From contig OZ038382.1 of NCBI GenBank assembly GCA_964036045.1, forward strand, positions 144,968,961-145,032,960: a stretch of DNA of 64,000 bases, in the 5' to 3' direction. The stretch comes from Eutreptiella sp. 'Long Island Sound 2002' (taxonomy: Eukaryota; Euglenozoa; Euglenophyceae; Eutreptiales; Eutreptiaceae). Shown piece after piece: positions 31,522 to 42,690 of this stretch (its first letter is position 1; every line of letters starts with the position of its first letter). The position numbers and the translations under genes were made by a program. Under the pieces are notes generated by a model. It saw only the letters and a list, made by a program, of their open reading frames with translations, ran no database searches and was not told where the DNA came from.

Positions 31522-32513
31522 ATGCCTTTGTCCCCCTGTGCACCTCTGATTTCTCTTGCAATGGCCCTGTCGCAACATGGTAGCCTGCCTGACCCAGCCG
31601 CCGACACCCACGCCCACTTCTTTGGCCTCCCCTGCCGCCCGCATACGTTGGAGGAGGCCGGGGGCCTGCTGGTGGGGGAGGTGGTGGAGTGGGCAAAGGG
31701 TTTGGACCCCTCCCCCACCCTGATCCATATTGACATGAGGGAACCCGAGTGTGCGGGTGCTCTTCGCAAGAAGGGGTGGGCTACAAACCTGTGGCAACAG
31801 CTGCGGCAGCCCCTCCCCGAGTTGAGGGCTGTCCACCTTATCCCCGCCCCCAAAACGGTTGACTCCCTCTTGGGGGTCATGTCTATGCACGGGTCGGGCA
31901 AGTTGAAATCGGGTGTTTGCAGGATCCACCCACCACTAACCTTGTTCAGTGCCCCCCGCGCATTGATATGATCGCCCTGAAGTACTTCCCTGCTGAGGAA
32001 CCGAAGGGGGACCATTCTTGCCACTGCTGAGTGGTGGGATGATTTGGGGCTCTTCCTCGCCCACCCTAAAATGCCCCCCTCTACAACATCCACGACATCA
32101 ATCTTCCCACGCTCCATCAGATGTGTGGGTTGAGTTGGTATCGGAGATTGGCCCACCTCCCCCCCTTCATTACCCCGGAACCCCCTTTGTGAACCGCCCC
32201 CTTGCCGGACCCCCCCCCCCCCCGCGCGCCTATGCAACTCCCTTCTCCCGGATCGTCCTGCACCTCCCATGCCCCTCAACTTTGTTGACGGGCTTGGGTA
32301 TACGGTGAATGGAGACGCCCTGGGTTCCGGTGACTGCAAGGTGGCTTGGGAACGGATGGAGAAAATCTGGGGCATGTGTCTGATGATTATGGAACCTTTG
32401 GAGCCGTACGTCCTCTTTCACGAGGAGCACTGGCACGCGGCTTGTGTGATTCTCTTGAAAGAATGTCCGGCTGTTGAGTGTGTGTTAATGCATCCCAGAG
32501 TTGTAGTGTGAAG
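31522..32513 (+). pseudogene. unidentified ORF broken by frameshifts at C-runs
   Basis: The first frame, 31,522-31,971 (149 aa, ends TGA), has protein-like segments: DTHAHFFGLPCRPHTLEEAG, HIDMREPECAGALRKKGW and LRAVHLIPAPKTVDSLLG. Downstream, AEWWDDLGLFLAHPKMP and then, one frame over after a C6 run at ~32,072, YNIHDINLPTLHQM and CGLSWYRRLAHLPPFI look like continuations. The frame 32,269-32,513 follows with VDGLGYTVNG and KVAWERMEKIWGMCLMIMEP. Together this suggests a gene of about 330 residues, probably a transposon or viral-type accessory, disrupted at homopolymers. No family recognised. The minus-strand frame 31,509-32,375 is a shadow. Confidence 0.35.
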
Positions 32514-32636
32514 CTCAAGTTGCCTACAACGAATGTGAGCACCAATGTTGTGTGGGTCTTGCCCTATGCATGAATAGGGACTTCGCACATGGTTTGTACG
32601 GATCTCCGTACCATTGGCACCCGGCCATGGTGAATT

Positions 32637-33363
32637 GTGCTGCACGGCACGTTTAAGCGTAAAAAAACGTGGCTTGCCACCAAGAAAAGTGTTTGCGCTC
32701 ATGGTTTTCATCACACGGCCCTTGAGCCGGCCCTGGCCTTCCTAGCCAAGGATGACGCTCTCATTGTGATTTACATTCCAAGGAAATGGTGCTTCACATT
32801 CAGCCCTTGCGGCAATGCAAATTGCTACTGCGCATCTCCATGTTTGGTCCCCCCTTTGCGGAGGATGGTGGTTTAGGTGACCAGGTATCTAGTATTGCTT
32901 CAACTGGTTCAAACGCCACGTCCTCAGCGTCATAGACAAACAGCGACAACCATGGGTACAGCTATAGTGGCAGCGGAAGCAACAGTTGCAATAGTGGCAC
33001 CAATCGGAGTGCATCCAATATTGTACCTCCCAAGCAAATCGTCCACGTCCTCGAAGGCTGCAACCAAGCTATCGGCCAAGACACCCAACCCCTTGCGTCG
33101 GCCCAGGAAGTCGCACTTGTGGTCGAGGAACGCAAATTTCAGCATGAAAGTATCTCTCAGGCATTGCCCTTACAATTCCAAGGTACCCTTGCGGTGCTGT
33201 GTACTGAAGCTGCCCGCCACAACCCAAGGCTGTTGAAGCCAAACCCCCTGCCCCCCAATGTACAGTAAGAACGGTAGCCCCTGTTAGGGAGGCTAGACAA
33301 GAGAAGCGCACTAGGCCCAAAGTATTCCGAGGCCGTACTCTTTACCGTCGCCACTTGGAGTAG
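32637..33363 (+). pseudogene. unidentified ORF with Ser/Asn-rich linker and helical domain
   Basis: The opening frame encodes FKRKKTWLATKKSVCAHGF and LEPALAFLAKDDALIVIYIP. A neighbouring frame then reads through GDQVSSIASTGSNATSSAS, an in-frame TAG (32,933-32,935), a Ser/Gly/Asn-rich linker (GYSYSGSGSNS) and a helical region (PPKQIVHVLEGCNQAIG, SAQEVALVVEERKFQHES). After a C6 run the next frame gives a basic tail with KRTRPKVFRGRTLYRRHLE, ending at TAG (33,361). It directly follows the 31.5-32.5 kb remnant on the same strand and could be its continuation. Function unknown. Confidence 0.3.
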
Positions 33364-33813
33364 CAAGCTGCACACTTGTGGGAAAGCAGCCAGAAGAGCC
33401 CAGAATTTTGAAGCTACGTGGTTGGTGTGAGGGTGCAAAGTTGATCGTAACCTTGCGCTTCTTCTTTTGCGTTTCGCAAGGGGGGGCGGCTTGTTCGAAT
33501 TCCAGACCCCGCTCCCCTCCAGACCCGCCCCAAGTTTTCGAACCCGTCTTTTTCCAATTTGAGATTTCGGGGGAAAGGGTCGGCGCCACAGGTGCCGAAT
33601 TTTTTTTTGTCTTTCTTGAGGAGGTATTTTCTTTTTACCCTATGTGTCTATACTCCAAATACTCACAATTTAGTGGAGAATTCAAAAATGTTTGAAAAAC
33701 ACAGAAATTTTTTTGACCCCTGACATGACCTCCGGGTCTGACCTTGGCTGATGGGAGCCTGAGCTAATGGGCAAATTATTTGTGAAAATTTTTTTTACCC
33801 CATTTGTGTATGT

Positions 33814-33848
33814 TCAAAATGATCCGCATGTTATGGGGATCATTTTGA
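33814..33848. repeat. perfect 12-bp hairpin
   Basis: TCAAAATGATCC and GGATCATTTTGA are separated by an 11-nt loop. The surrounding 300 bp are non-coding and T-rich. Confidence 0.75.
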
Positions 33849-34375
33849 GGTGTGTATGTTGGGGTACCTACTGACCCCCCTCGAGGGACCCCGGCGGCTG
33901 ACCGGCCGACCCCCCCCCCTACCCCCCCCTCTGGACCGTGAAAGTTTTCGCACCCGGTTGGGGTCTAGAATTTGAACAGGCAGCCCCCCTTGGCGTTTCG
34001 CCCTCATTGCGCGTTGCATTGTGGGGGGGTGTCGGGAGAATCTTCAATAGGGCCTAGTCGTTGCGTTGCTCCATCGAACCCCATGCCTCTGTATCAAGCC
34101 CCGTGCATTTGTAGTTCACCCCATGCCGCCTGAGGAACCTGCCCCCTTAGGTTCTCCGTTCCCATAGCCGGAAATCCCAAGCCGATGATACCGTACTCCA
34201 TTTCGGGAAGGGGTGGTGTGGCTGTCGGATCACACCTAGACGACATACCCAACTGTTCGGAGGCAGGGTAGGGCGGAAATCGCAACTTGCAAAATTTGCA
34301 AAATTTTGCCATTTTTGACAATTTTGGAGATTTGCGAATTTTTGCGCAATTTGCGCAATTTGTGAAATTATGCGC

Positions 34376-34409
34376 CTGCAATACCGTGTTCCCTGCAATA
34401 CCGTGTTCC
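34376..34409 (+). repeat. 17-bp tandem duplication
   Basis: CTGCAATACCGTGTTCC occurs twice head to tail, at the end of an AAATTTGC-rich, AT-rich patch (34,280-34,370). Confidence 0.8.
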
Positions 34410-34434
34410 GGCATGTTAGGCTGTTTTTCCCCTG

Positions 34435-34769
34435 ATGATTGCTACTCCTCGGGAGGAAGATGCATCAAATGAGCTTCTTGCTGCTGATGATGATGCAGCA
34501 AATGCTCCTGCAAAAAAAAGCCAAAGTTGAAGTACGGAGCAAAGATCCGCGCTCGGCAATTCAAACACGGCTTGTTTCGTGTATGTGGCAAGATAATGTG
34601 GTGCAACGTGTGTGACAAGCCCATGCAGCATGAGCGGAAATGTGTAGTTGCAAGGCACATTGAAAGTGAAGGCCACCAAGCGGACTTTCAAAAAAAACAA
34701 CAACACAAGCATCTCACCAACATGCTATTGTTCAAAGGGGATGTGGAAGGTAGGTTTGCAAGCCATTAG
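34435..34769 (+). CDS. BED-like C2H2 zinc-finger exon with an A-run frameshift
   Basis: ATG 34435 opens an acidic, Ala/Asp-rich N-terminus (TPREEDASNELLAADDD). At an A8 run near 34,511 the frame must shift by one base to enter GLFRVCGKIMWCNVCDKPM, then RKCVVARHIESEGHQ: a C-x2-C ... H-x5-H finger of BED/hAT type followed by a basic QKKQQHKHL stretch. Nine A residues would restore one frame, so a 1-nt slip or sequencing error is likely. GAAG|GTAGGT at about 34,748 is a good splice donor, so this may be the first exon of a hAT-like or host gene. BED fingers bind DNA. Confidence 0.45.
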
Positions 34770-34869
34770 TCCGGACACCACAAATTTGTGGCTTCCCACG
34801 CATTCATCCCACGCATTGCTTGTGCCTGTTACGTGTGGGGTTGAAAGGGATCTTTTTGCAGAATAGCAC

Positions 34870-34918
34870 GTTGCGAAAATTTGTGAAATTTTGTGAAATT
34901 TTGTGAAAATTTGCAACG
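34870..34918 (+). repeat. GTGAAATTTT tandem repeat within an inverted repeat
   Basis: About three GTGAAATTTT units are flanked by GTTGCGAAAATTT and AAATTTGCAAC, which can pair. Confidence 0.6.
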
Positions 34919-35084
34919 CAAAATCTGCCTCCTCCATTTGCAAATTTTGCCCTGCCATGTCGGAGGTGCCCGCCACAATCTTGTTTCCTCTTTGTTCTTT
35001 TGCTTTCCTTTTTGCGGCGTCTCTTAAGCTGCATGGGCACATGCCTACACGTTTGTGTGTAAACATTGCGAGCAGATTCAGAAG

Positions 35085-35860
35085 TGCCAAGAAACGTGCT
35101 CAGAGCAGTGCTTTCGTGGGTACGCACGTGAGGATCTTGCGCCGGTGCCTTCGACAGGGTCCACACAACCCCAAGGGGAGTCTGTGGGCAAGACCAAGAA
35201 GGTGTTTGATAAAGTGCCCCAAAAGCCGTATGCCTCGAGTAGTGCTCGAGAAAACACCCCGCGGAGTGCGCATGGGGATGCACGTGGAAGGCTTGTCCTC
35301 TTGTGCCCGCAAATGTGCCCGCAAAGCCCCGGTTAGGGTGAATGCGCAAGCGTGGCCGCCGCATTGTGGGCAAAAAGGCCCGTGAAGGTGCATCCCGAAG
35401 TGTTGGGCATAGTGCCTACAGGAGTGCGGGAGTGGGGGTGTGGGGGGGGGGGGGGGGGCAGGTGCCCGCAAAAGTGCCCGCGAAGCCCCGGGTAGGGTGT
35501 GCGGGCACAATTGGTCAGGAAGGTGTCCGCAAAAGTACCCACGAAGGCTTTGGCACAAGTGGAGGGCACACTGCTTGGTGGAGTGCCCGGAGGAGTGCAT
35601 GCGGGACTCCCGTGCCCGGGTGCGTGCAAAAGTCTTAGCCCCGGGCACGGTGCGGGGGCAAGATTGGTTGGGAAGGTGCCCGCAAAAGTGCCCGTCAAGG
35701 AGTTGGCACAAGTGGAGGGCAAACTGCTTGGTGGAGTGCTTGGAGGTGTGTGTGCGTGGGGCCCGTGCGTGGGTGCCTGCACAAGTGCCTGCGAAGCCCT
35801 GGGCACGGTGTGCGGGCAAGATTGGCTGCACATGTGCCCGCGAAAGGTCGCCCGAAGATA
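35085..35860 (+). repeat. ~153-bp tandem repeat, two clear and several degenerate units
   Basis: AGGTGYCCGCAAAAGTRCCC recurs at 35,521 and 35,674 (153 bp apart), with GGCACAAGTGGAGGGCA and CTGCTTGGTGGAGTGC in each unit. A third, slightly longer spacing reaches 35,834. Weaker relatives extend back to 35,085. A poly(G) run interrupts the array at ~35,441. Because 153 is a multiple of three, long frames stay open on both strands; I do not take them as genes. Confidence 0.65.
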
Positions 35861-36980
35861 TCATGTGGTTGTGGGCGTTCAGCCCACATGCGGTAGGCCT
35901 CGTGGAGATAAGGGTCCCATTCCATACATTGCGGGTCCGGGTGCATGCTGGGTAGACACACGACGAGCACTTTGGATGGCCCGATACATGCCTTTTGCTA
36001 GGCTTGGTCCGTCATTCTAGCATGCACTTTCACCTCCGTAATCCGGGTATTTTTTTGGACGCGGGGCAGGCTGTATAGACACATGTGTTGTGTCAAATCA
36101 CCTTTTTTTTTTTAGCAATTTCAGATGTGGTGGGCCCAGCCCTTGGAACCCAATTGGTGAAGGGGGGGGGTCTGGGAGACAAGCTCAAAGGGCTCCCCCT
36201 CCCCGGCGCTGCAGTTGCCTGCCTGCCCAAAGCCGCTATCATGACTGTCTACCATCCACAACCTATTGCACGTTGACCCCACCACTGTGCGCCACTTGTA
36301 GTAAACAAATTTGCCTTGGATGTTTTCACCCTCGTTTTTGAAAAGCAAAATCCACAAAGTTGATCTCAAACTCTTCAACAACGGTGCAAAAGCATATAAA
36401 ACAACCGTCTAACACTTCCAAAGTGTCAATGTACGAGTTTCGCCTCCAGAGAAGGCCTCCTCAACCTGTGTACAACATGAAGTAAGATGTACATGGACAC
36501 AAAATAAAATTTCCAATCCTATTGGTGTAGAGTCAGGAATGCGCCAGTGTTGCGTGGCAGTACTGCCGCAATGCGGCACTACAAGTTGGGGTAGGGTGTA
36601 CCGTGCACAGTGTCCACAAAGCGTGCACAGTCCATCTCCAGCTCTTGAACAACGGCATCCATACATGTGGATTCGTCGCGTTTTTGTGTATGTGCGTTCG
36701 GAATACATTGAAACAGTACACGTATTTATATAGGTGAGCTGCATACACATACTTACACATATTTGTATCTGGACATTTATTATCACCCACACGTTGCATC
36801 CCCCCCCCCCCCCGCTCACTCCCCACGTACACCCCACCAACAACCACGTGCACCACCCCACACACTGCACCCAAGTGTGTCAAACCAGATGTACCAACCA
36901 GCAATCTACTCCAACTTTGATGCCCTGCCCCGCCCTGCCCCCCGCTCCTGCTTGTGCACCTCCGCTGCGCTGCGCTGCAG
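35861..36980. other. intron-like stretch
   Basis: T-rich sequence without motif-bearing frames. It ends in a C-rich tract and CTGCGCTGCGCTGCAG, the presumed acceptor of the 36,981 exon. Confidence 0.35.
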
Positions 36981-37437
36981 GTGGCACCCGCTGATTGTTC
37001 GGCCGACCTGTTTGCTGGGCAGCTGCCACGGCCCGGGCTCTACTACGGCAACTACGGCCAGATCTACGGCCACCGGGCGCGCGAAGCTCTCAACTTGGTG
37101 TACCTCCCACTGCCGGATGACCTCGACTGGGCCCCTTGCGCAGCGCTGCTGCGGCTTCTGGCCGAGACCCTGCAGCGCACCCAAGAGGAGCTCTTGGCCA
37201 TGTCGGCCCAGGGGCCCACACGGGGGCCGCTGCTGCCGCCCAAGGGCATGACATGGTGGCTGGTGGGGATCAAGGCCACGGGGGACCAGCACATCCCCAT
37301 GGGGCAGGTGAGCTGGCGCGTGCCGGTCACGGTGGACGCCCGCATGCCCGACGAGGCGGGCGTGGTGGCGTGCTGGAGCGGGAGCGGGCAGTTGGCGATG
37401 CCCGGCTTCCGGGGACCGCACTGGGCCGGAGGTGTGC
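36981..37437 (+). CDS. C-terminal exon of an FBXO31-like F-box protein
   Basis: Starts after a GCTGCGCTGCAG acceptor in phase 0. It encodes LPRPGLYYGNYGQIYGHRARE followed by a long loop, then MTWWLVGIKATGDQHIPMGQ, VSWRVPV and a WSGSGQLAMPGF, GPHWAGG end. This order (G-x-Y-G-x-x-G, K-x-TGD-x-x-(V/I)P-x-G-x-V-S, G-x-GQ-x-A-x-x-GF-x-x-P-x-W) is characteristic of the conserved C-terminal domain of FBXO31-type proteins, where it forms the substrate-binding face. The insert between the two halves is longer than I expect. The frame stays open to a TAA at 37,602; a GTGTGC or GTGAGG donor near 37,432-37,449 may end the exon earlier. Best host-gene evidence in the window. Confidence 0.6.
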
Positions 37438-40084
37438 TGTCTGGTCCTGTGAGGGCGTTGTTGGGGTGGCAGGCCCCCGCACACGTCGCGTCCCCCGCCT
37501 GGGGCAGATCGAGGCATGGAGGCCCTCCACTATGGGCCCTGGCGGCGGGATGGGGGGTCAGCGGGGGTGCCCCAGGCCGCCCATCACTGGACGCATGGAC
37601 GTAATAGGATGGCCCACAACCGTCGGATGAAGGACCCCCCTTCCCACTGGACCCTCAGGCCATCTCGAGAAGAAGTGGCGTACCTCAGTCGTTGTGCGCC
37701 TTGCGCCTGAAGTAGAAGCAGGTGCACACGGGCCGGCGGGGAAGCATTAGAATGGCCGTACACTGTAGGAGGAGGGGGATACCCCCTCCTGGACCCCCGC
37801 CCCCCTCCAGATCAAAGGGACCATGGTGGGGAAAAACGAAATTTACAATAGGGAAAGCCATTTTTGGTACACAAACTTTTGGGTCCCAGACCCCCCCCCC
37901 CCTCCTCGCCCCCTTCTAATACTTCCAGCACAGCTCACCTATGTGCTTATGGCAGGGTGTTGGTGACCCTGCAAGCTGCAGGGCGCCCTGCGAGGGATGT
38001 CGGGTAATTGTACGCGGCTGTCCGGAGAGGGCGTCCAGGCAATCTCTCCTCACCCTCAGGCCCCCTCGCTTCAGGGGGGACGGGGTCGAGCGGCATATGG
38101 GCCCGCACCGCACGTCATCAGAGCACGGCGGTGTGGGGGGATGGCGTCAGAAGGAGGAGGGGGGGGGGGGGGGCTGAGAGGCACTGCATCCGATCCCCCC
38201 CTCTTCCATGGCTGGGGCCAGTGGCGGTTGCAGATGACCTGCCGTTGGGAAACCCGCAGCAGGAGCCCAATCTGCAGACCAATCTGCCGGAAAGGACTGG
38301 GGAGCCCCGAGCAGCACCGCCCCAGGGCCTTGCCAAACACCACTTTTCACACCAGCTGAAGTAGTCGTTGATTGCATTTGCACATTGCGGCGCACCAAGT
38401 GCCCCTTTGCTGTCTTCTGGATTAAAATGTGTGTGGCACTGTACACTGTACTGTGTACCCGACCTATTGAATGGCTTTTGGTTGTGCCCCCCCTGACCCA
38501 GATTTAAAAGTGGTGGGAAAATTGACTTGAGCCATTTTCGGTGCACAAACCTTTGTGTCCCAGACCACTCCCCCTTCCCCCCCTTGTACATTTTAGTGTT
38601 GTGGGGAAAACGCCACTGGCAGGGCTCAGTTTGAGTCGGTATCACGCCTTCGTGTGCGGCCCCGGTGTCAGGTTGACATTACCCCCCCTCCCCTCCCTTA
38701 GGTAGACCCTGAGGGCAGTCATGTGCCAAGCCAAGGGACCGCCCCCCCCCGTGCACACGGTACCTCGGACTCTGACTCTAAAGCCGGGAAGTGGTCGGGG
38801 AGAGAACAAGCTGACCAGCAGAGGCCTGTGTGCCAAAGGCACAGGACAATGTTTTCCAGCCCCAAAAAGCATCCAAAAAGACGTGCTGATTTCCGATCTG
38901 ATTTCCGATCTGACGGACCGATCAAAACAATCAAAATGCAGTCTGGGAGCGACACAAGGTGCATGCCACAGCCCCATCACACACCTTGGAATTGGTGCCG
39001 CAGGCACACAGGACTTTGTGTGGGTCATGTCGCAGGCACACCGGTTGGTTTTGGTGCATGTCATGTCTGGTGGTCGTTGCAAAAATCTGCCAACCGGCGA
39101 CGACGTCACAAACCGTCAGACAGCAGCAGGGCGGCCATCTTTGCCGCCGGATGCACAATGGTTCGAACCTGCAGTTCTGTTCTCTTGTGCTGTCGCCTGT
39201 GCCCGTTAGCAGGGGCCGGAGGTTTGCTGCTGGGGCTGCCATGATACCCCCCCCCCTTTTTCTGTACCTGCGATTTTTATATTGACACTTTCATATTTGG
39301 TGATGTGCTAGAGTAGACCAACAAGGATACAAGACCCAAAGTAGACTGGTAAAAAGTGCCGTGGGCTCAACAGAGTGAATGAGTGTGAAGGGTATGACCA
39401 ACACCGGGTGGTCAGAAAGACGTGTTTTTGATGGGCAACAATCCGACTACAGGTAGCGCCCAGCAGGACTCATCCACGTCTTTCATGTGACGGCGTGCCA
39501 CATTCCGCATTCAGGTTGTATGCGCACGCTGCGAAATGGCGAGTGCTCGTTCACCTGGGCTGGCTTCCAGTCCGTCGTGACGTATGTCCCAGTGAGTCCG
39601 GAGCTGTTGGGGTCCCCACCATGAGCAATCCTCCACAGGGGGCTGTAGGTCCAGGGTCAGCAATCGAAAAGGTGCTTGCTGTCTGTCGCGTACCCAAGGG
39701 CGCACATGCCAGAGGCCTTCTTTCATCCCTCATACTCGGGACATTGGCCTTTCCTGCAAGATCGCTGTTGTGGTTTATGGGCAGGTATGTGCACTGGCTG
39801 CTGATGCAGTCGTGACTTGGAGCATCTTGAGCCAGTCATCAGTGTTTGACAAACGATCTCCTCTCATCTCCTCACCCGCATGACAGGGTTGGGACCGAAG
39901 CATTGCCGCTTACCCACCCACTCACCCACTCCAATCAAGTTTTTGCCAAAATGTCACTGCATGCATGGCAGACCGACGTCCTCTGCTGTCACGGTGCTCA
40001 CCCTGGGGATGTTTTGATGTACATAACAGTGTCTCTGCATTGAATTGGGCGACCCAAAACAGGTGGCAGAGCGGCTGCACGGTG
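37438..40084. other. no supported gene
   Basis: Overlapping frames on both strands at 38.7-39.2 kb lack motifs. It contains poly(C)/(G) runs near 37,890 and 38,157-38,173. Possible terminal exons of the F-box gene were not found. Confidence 0.35.
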
Positions 40085-41464
40085 CTCACAGGACCCCCCC
40101 GGGAAACATTGAGCGCCACGATTTGACTGCTGGACATGCCAACTGAGCGTATCAGTGTCACACAACTTTGCAAACCACGAGCATAAAATTGCCACCAGTG
40201 AAGAATTTGCAGCACCCAAAAACTGGGAAAATTGGCCCTGGTGAACATGAAGTGTCCCCCCTACAAATCATACATTGTTCCCTATAAATATAACGTGCCC
40301 CCCCCCCCCCCATATAACCCCCCCCCCCTGCAGTATAGTATCGCCCTGCAAAGTGTGTACTGATGCTACGTGCGGCATAGGGCGGCATACCGTGTGTGCA
40401 CCATGCAGCCACTGCCCCCGCCCTTCCCCTGTACTATCCCTTGGGCGCTTACTAGAATGGGTTTGGACCCCCCCCCCCTTTGACCTGTTGCTGGGACGCA
40501 CGTTGGGGTGCTCTTTGTTTTAGGGGTGGGCCCATGCCAGGGTATCCCCCCTGCAATCTTGATTTCTGGGGGTATGCAACAAGCTGGATGGACGCCGTTT
40601 TGTCCATTTCCATAAGCTGCTTGGCAGGTGGTTGTGTCCATTTCCGGTTGCCTGTGTGATCTCTAGAGCATCATTAGCCCAACCTCCTCGTTCTATACTC
40701 GAAGGCCTCTCACCAAGGAAACAAAGAAATCACTGTGGGGTGTTCATTGGCCTGCTGTAGCACTTAGTAGCACTCCCCTGGAGTGCTTCGAGTGGTGTGA
40801 TCTATGCTGGTGACTGGACCAAGGGGCCAAGTGGCATGAAGTTTTGGCCCATGAAATCTGTGACAAAAACTCGTGTACAGGCATTCTTGACATTATGGCA
40901 TTCTTAACCCCTTCTTGCTCTTGCTCAAGCGACACCTATGCCCCAGCATCACTGGGACTTGGTTCCGTCTTTTTTTTTTATTTTAAAAGTAAACTTTGTA
41001 CCGTTTCAGTCAATGTGTAAAACTGCAGACTATGGCAGCAATTTGGGGCTCGGGGTATTGCAGGGACAATTTTCTGGGGAGGTGACGTGGGAGTGAAACT
41101 GCAAGTGGTGAAATTGCAAGGGGAGAGTTCAGCATCTGCAGTTGAAGGATGAGCCTGAAACCCGTCCACACTCATATGCGTGTTTTGCACTCGATTTTCA
41201 GAATAGTGCTCCATGTCTTTGGACACAGCTGCCCAGCGTTTGTTCTACGCAACCAAGCGCCTCGAGAGTGTGGCATAAGGTAGTGCGCTGCGCCGCAAGG
41301 GGGCCGTCCTTTCTGTGCTTTGGCCTTTTGTACTGCTGGAGAGACATACGACAGCAACCCTTTGGACACCGAATGCATTTTTCACGGCAGCTCCATGTGG
41401 CAGTGCTATCTGCCAGAGAAGGTCAGAAAAGCCCCAGAGACACACCACCACCCTAAATACAAAG
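40085..41464 (+). repeat. 1.38-kb duplicated block, copy 1
   Basis: From TCACAGGACCCC to CTAAATACAAAG. More than 99 in 100 positions match copy 2 at 43,961-45,330, apart from homopolymer lengths and a ~10-bp insertion near 41,421. It contains paired poly(C) runs near 40,300 and 40,320 and a CKVCTDATCG / CAPCSHC Cys-rich frame (40,275-40,523), but no identified gene. Confidence 0.9.
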
Positions 41465-41689
41465 CAGGGGGGGGTTTATGAGAAATCCGATAGCGTGGGG
41501 GCGTTTTGGAAAATCCACCGCTTTTTTTAAAATGCTCCGTGGGGAGCTTTTAAGGGTGTTTTTCGACGCAGACACACCATTTCCGCGCAATTTTTTTTTG
41601 GTGGTATACGTTTTGACTGCACATCCAAAGTTTTGTCCTTGCCCCCAATTCAGCCACTTTTGATTTCGTCCCCTTAGCTAGGAACCCCG

Positions 41690-41880
41690 CAGAATGCAAG
41701 GGTGACGTAGCGTTTCCGCCCTTTTTTGGGCTCCCGAGAAGGCAGGGGTGTGGTACCAACTTCTGATTTTGTCCCCCTTTGTTTTGCGGATCCCCGAGAA
41801 CGCAGGGGTGACGTAGCATTTCCGCCCACTTGTGGACCCCGACAAGGCAGGTGTGAGAGAGCCACTTCTGATTTTGTCCC
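41690..41880 (+). repeat. ~90-105-bp tandem repeat, two units
   Basis: CGCAGAATGCAAGGGTGACGT and CGAGAACGCAGGGGTGACGT each lead into TAGCGTTTCCGCCC / TAGCATTTCCGCCC, and each unit closes with CTTCTGATTTTGTCCCC. It lies directly in front of the 48-bp array. Confidence 0.6.
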
Positions 41881-41895
41881 CCTTTGTTTCCCGCT

Positions 41896-42095
41896 TTGTT
41901 GTGTGGCCCCTTGAGTTGGGGTTAGGGACTCACAATCCACGCTTTATTGTGTGGCCCCTTGAGTTGTGCTTAGGGACTCTCAATCCACGCTTTATTGCGT
42001 GGCCCCTTGAGTTGGGGTTAGGGACTCCCAATCCACGCTTTATTGCGTGGCCCCTTGAGTTGGGGCTAGGGACTCACAATCCACGCTTTGTTGCG
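41896..42095 (+). repeat. 48-bp minisatellite, four units
   Basis: GTGGCCCCTTGAGTT recurs at 41,903, 41,951, 41,999 and 42,047, exactly 48 bp apart, with CCACGCTTTATTG and TAGGGACTC in each unit. It shares its core with the 41-bp array at 10.9 kb. Confidence 0.85.
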
Positions 42096-42690
42096 TTGTG
42101 TGGTGTGGTTGCTCATGCCCAGTAGCACTGGGTGCCGAGGCTCGCGCACGGGGGGGGGGGCTCGCACTGTGTGGGCAGGGCCCCAGTGATTCCGCTACTA
42201 GAGGCGTATTGTGGTGCAAGCCGCTGTGTCCCGCCCCCCTTGCAGTGTGAAGTTGGTGACACGCATGAGCCTGTGTGTGTGTGTGCCGCCCAGCTGACGC
42301 CCTGGAGCTACCGCCCCTGCTGGGATGCCTCTTGGGGGGGGGGGGGGGTCTGGCCACGCGCGCCGCGTTGTGGCGGGTGGGGCCAGGGCTCAAGCTGGGG
42401 GTGGGGGGGGGGGTTTGAAAGAGCTGCTGGGCATATGTGCCATGGAGGGGGCGAGAAAATAGGGGGATCAGACTTTTTGTTGCCCACTACCCCCACTCCC
42501 CCAACAAAATCACTGCATCGGACGGGTAACGGACCCAACAACCCCCCCAACCCGTGCCCCCAGCACACCCGTCGCGCTCACGATGCAGGCAGGCGAGCAC
42601 ATGCCAAGCGATGTCCCCTCCCCATCGAAGGGGGGAGGGCGCTGAAGGGCAAGAAACATGGGATCTGGGACCCGCATGGTAACCCAGTAG

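Noticed and set aside
31509-32375. 288-aa minus-strand ORF
   Set aside because: The plus strand has more protein-like segments across several frames; the minus frame is Arg/Gly/Pro-rich GC shadow.
35100-35864. 254-aa minus-strand repeat protein
   Set aside because: The frame is kept open by a 153-bp (51-codon) tandem repeat; both strands are open and no domain is seen.
36906-37517. 203-aa minus-strand ORF
   Set aside because: Shadow of the FBXO31-like exon, whose plus-strand motifs are specific.
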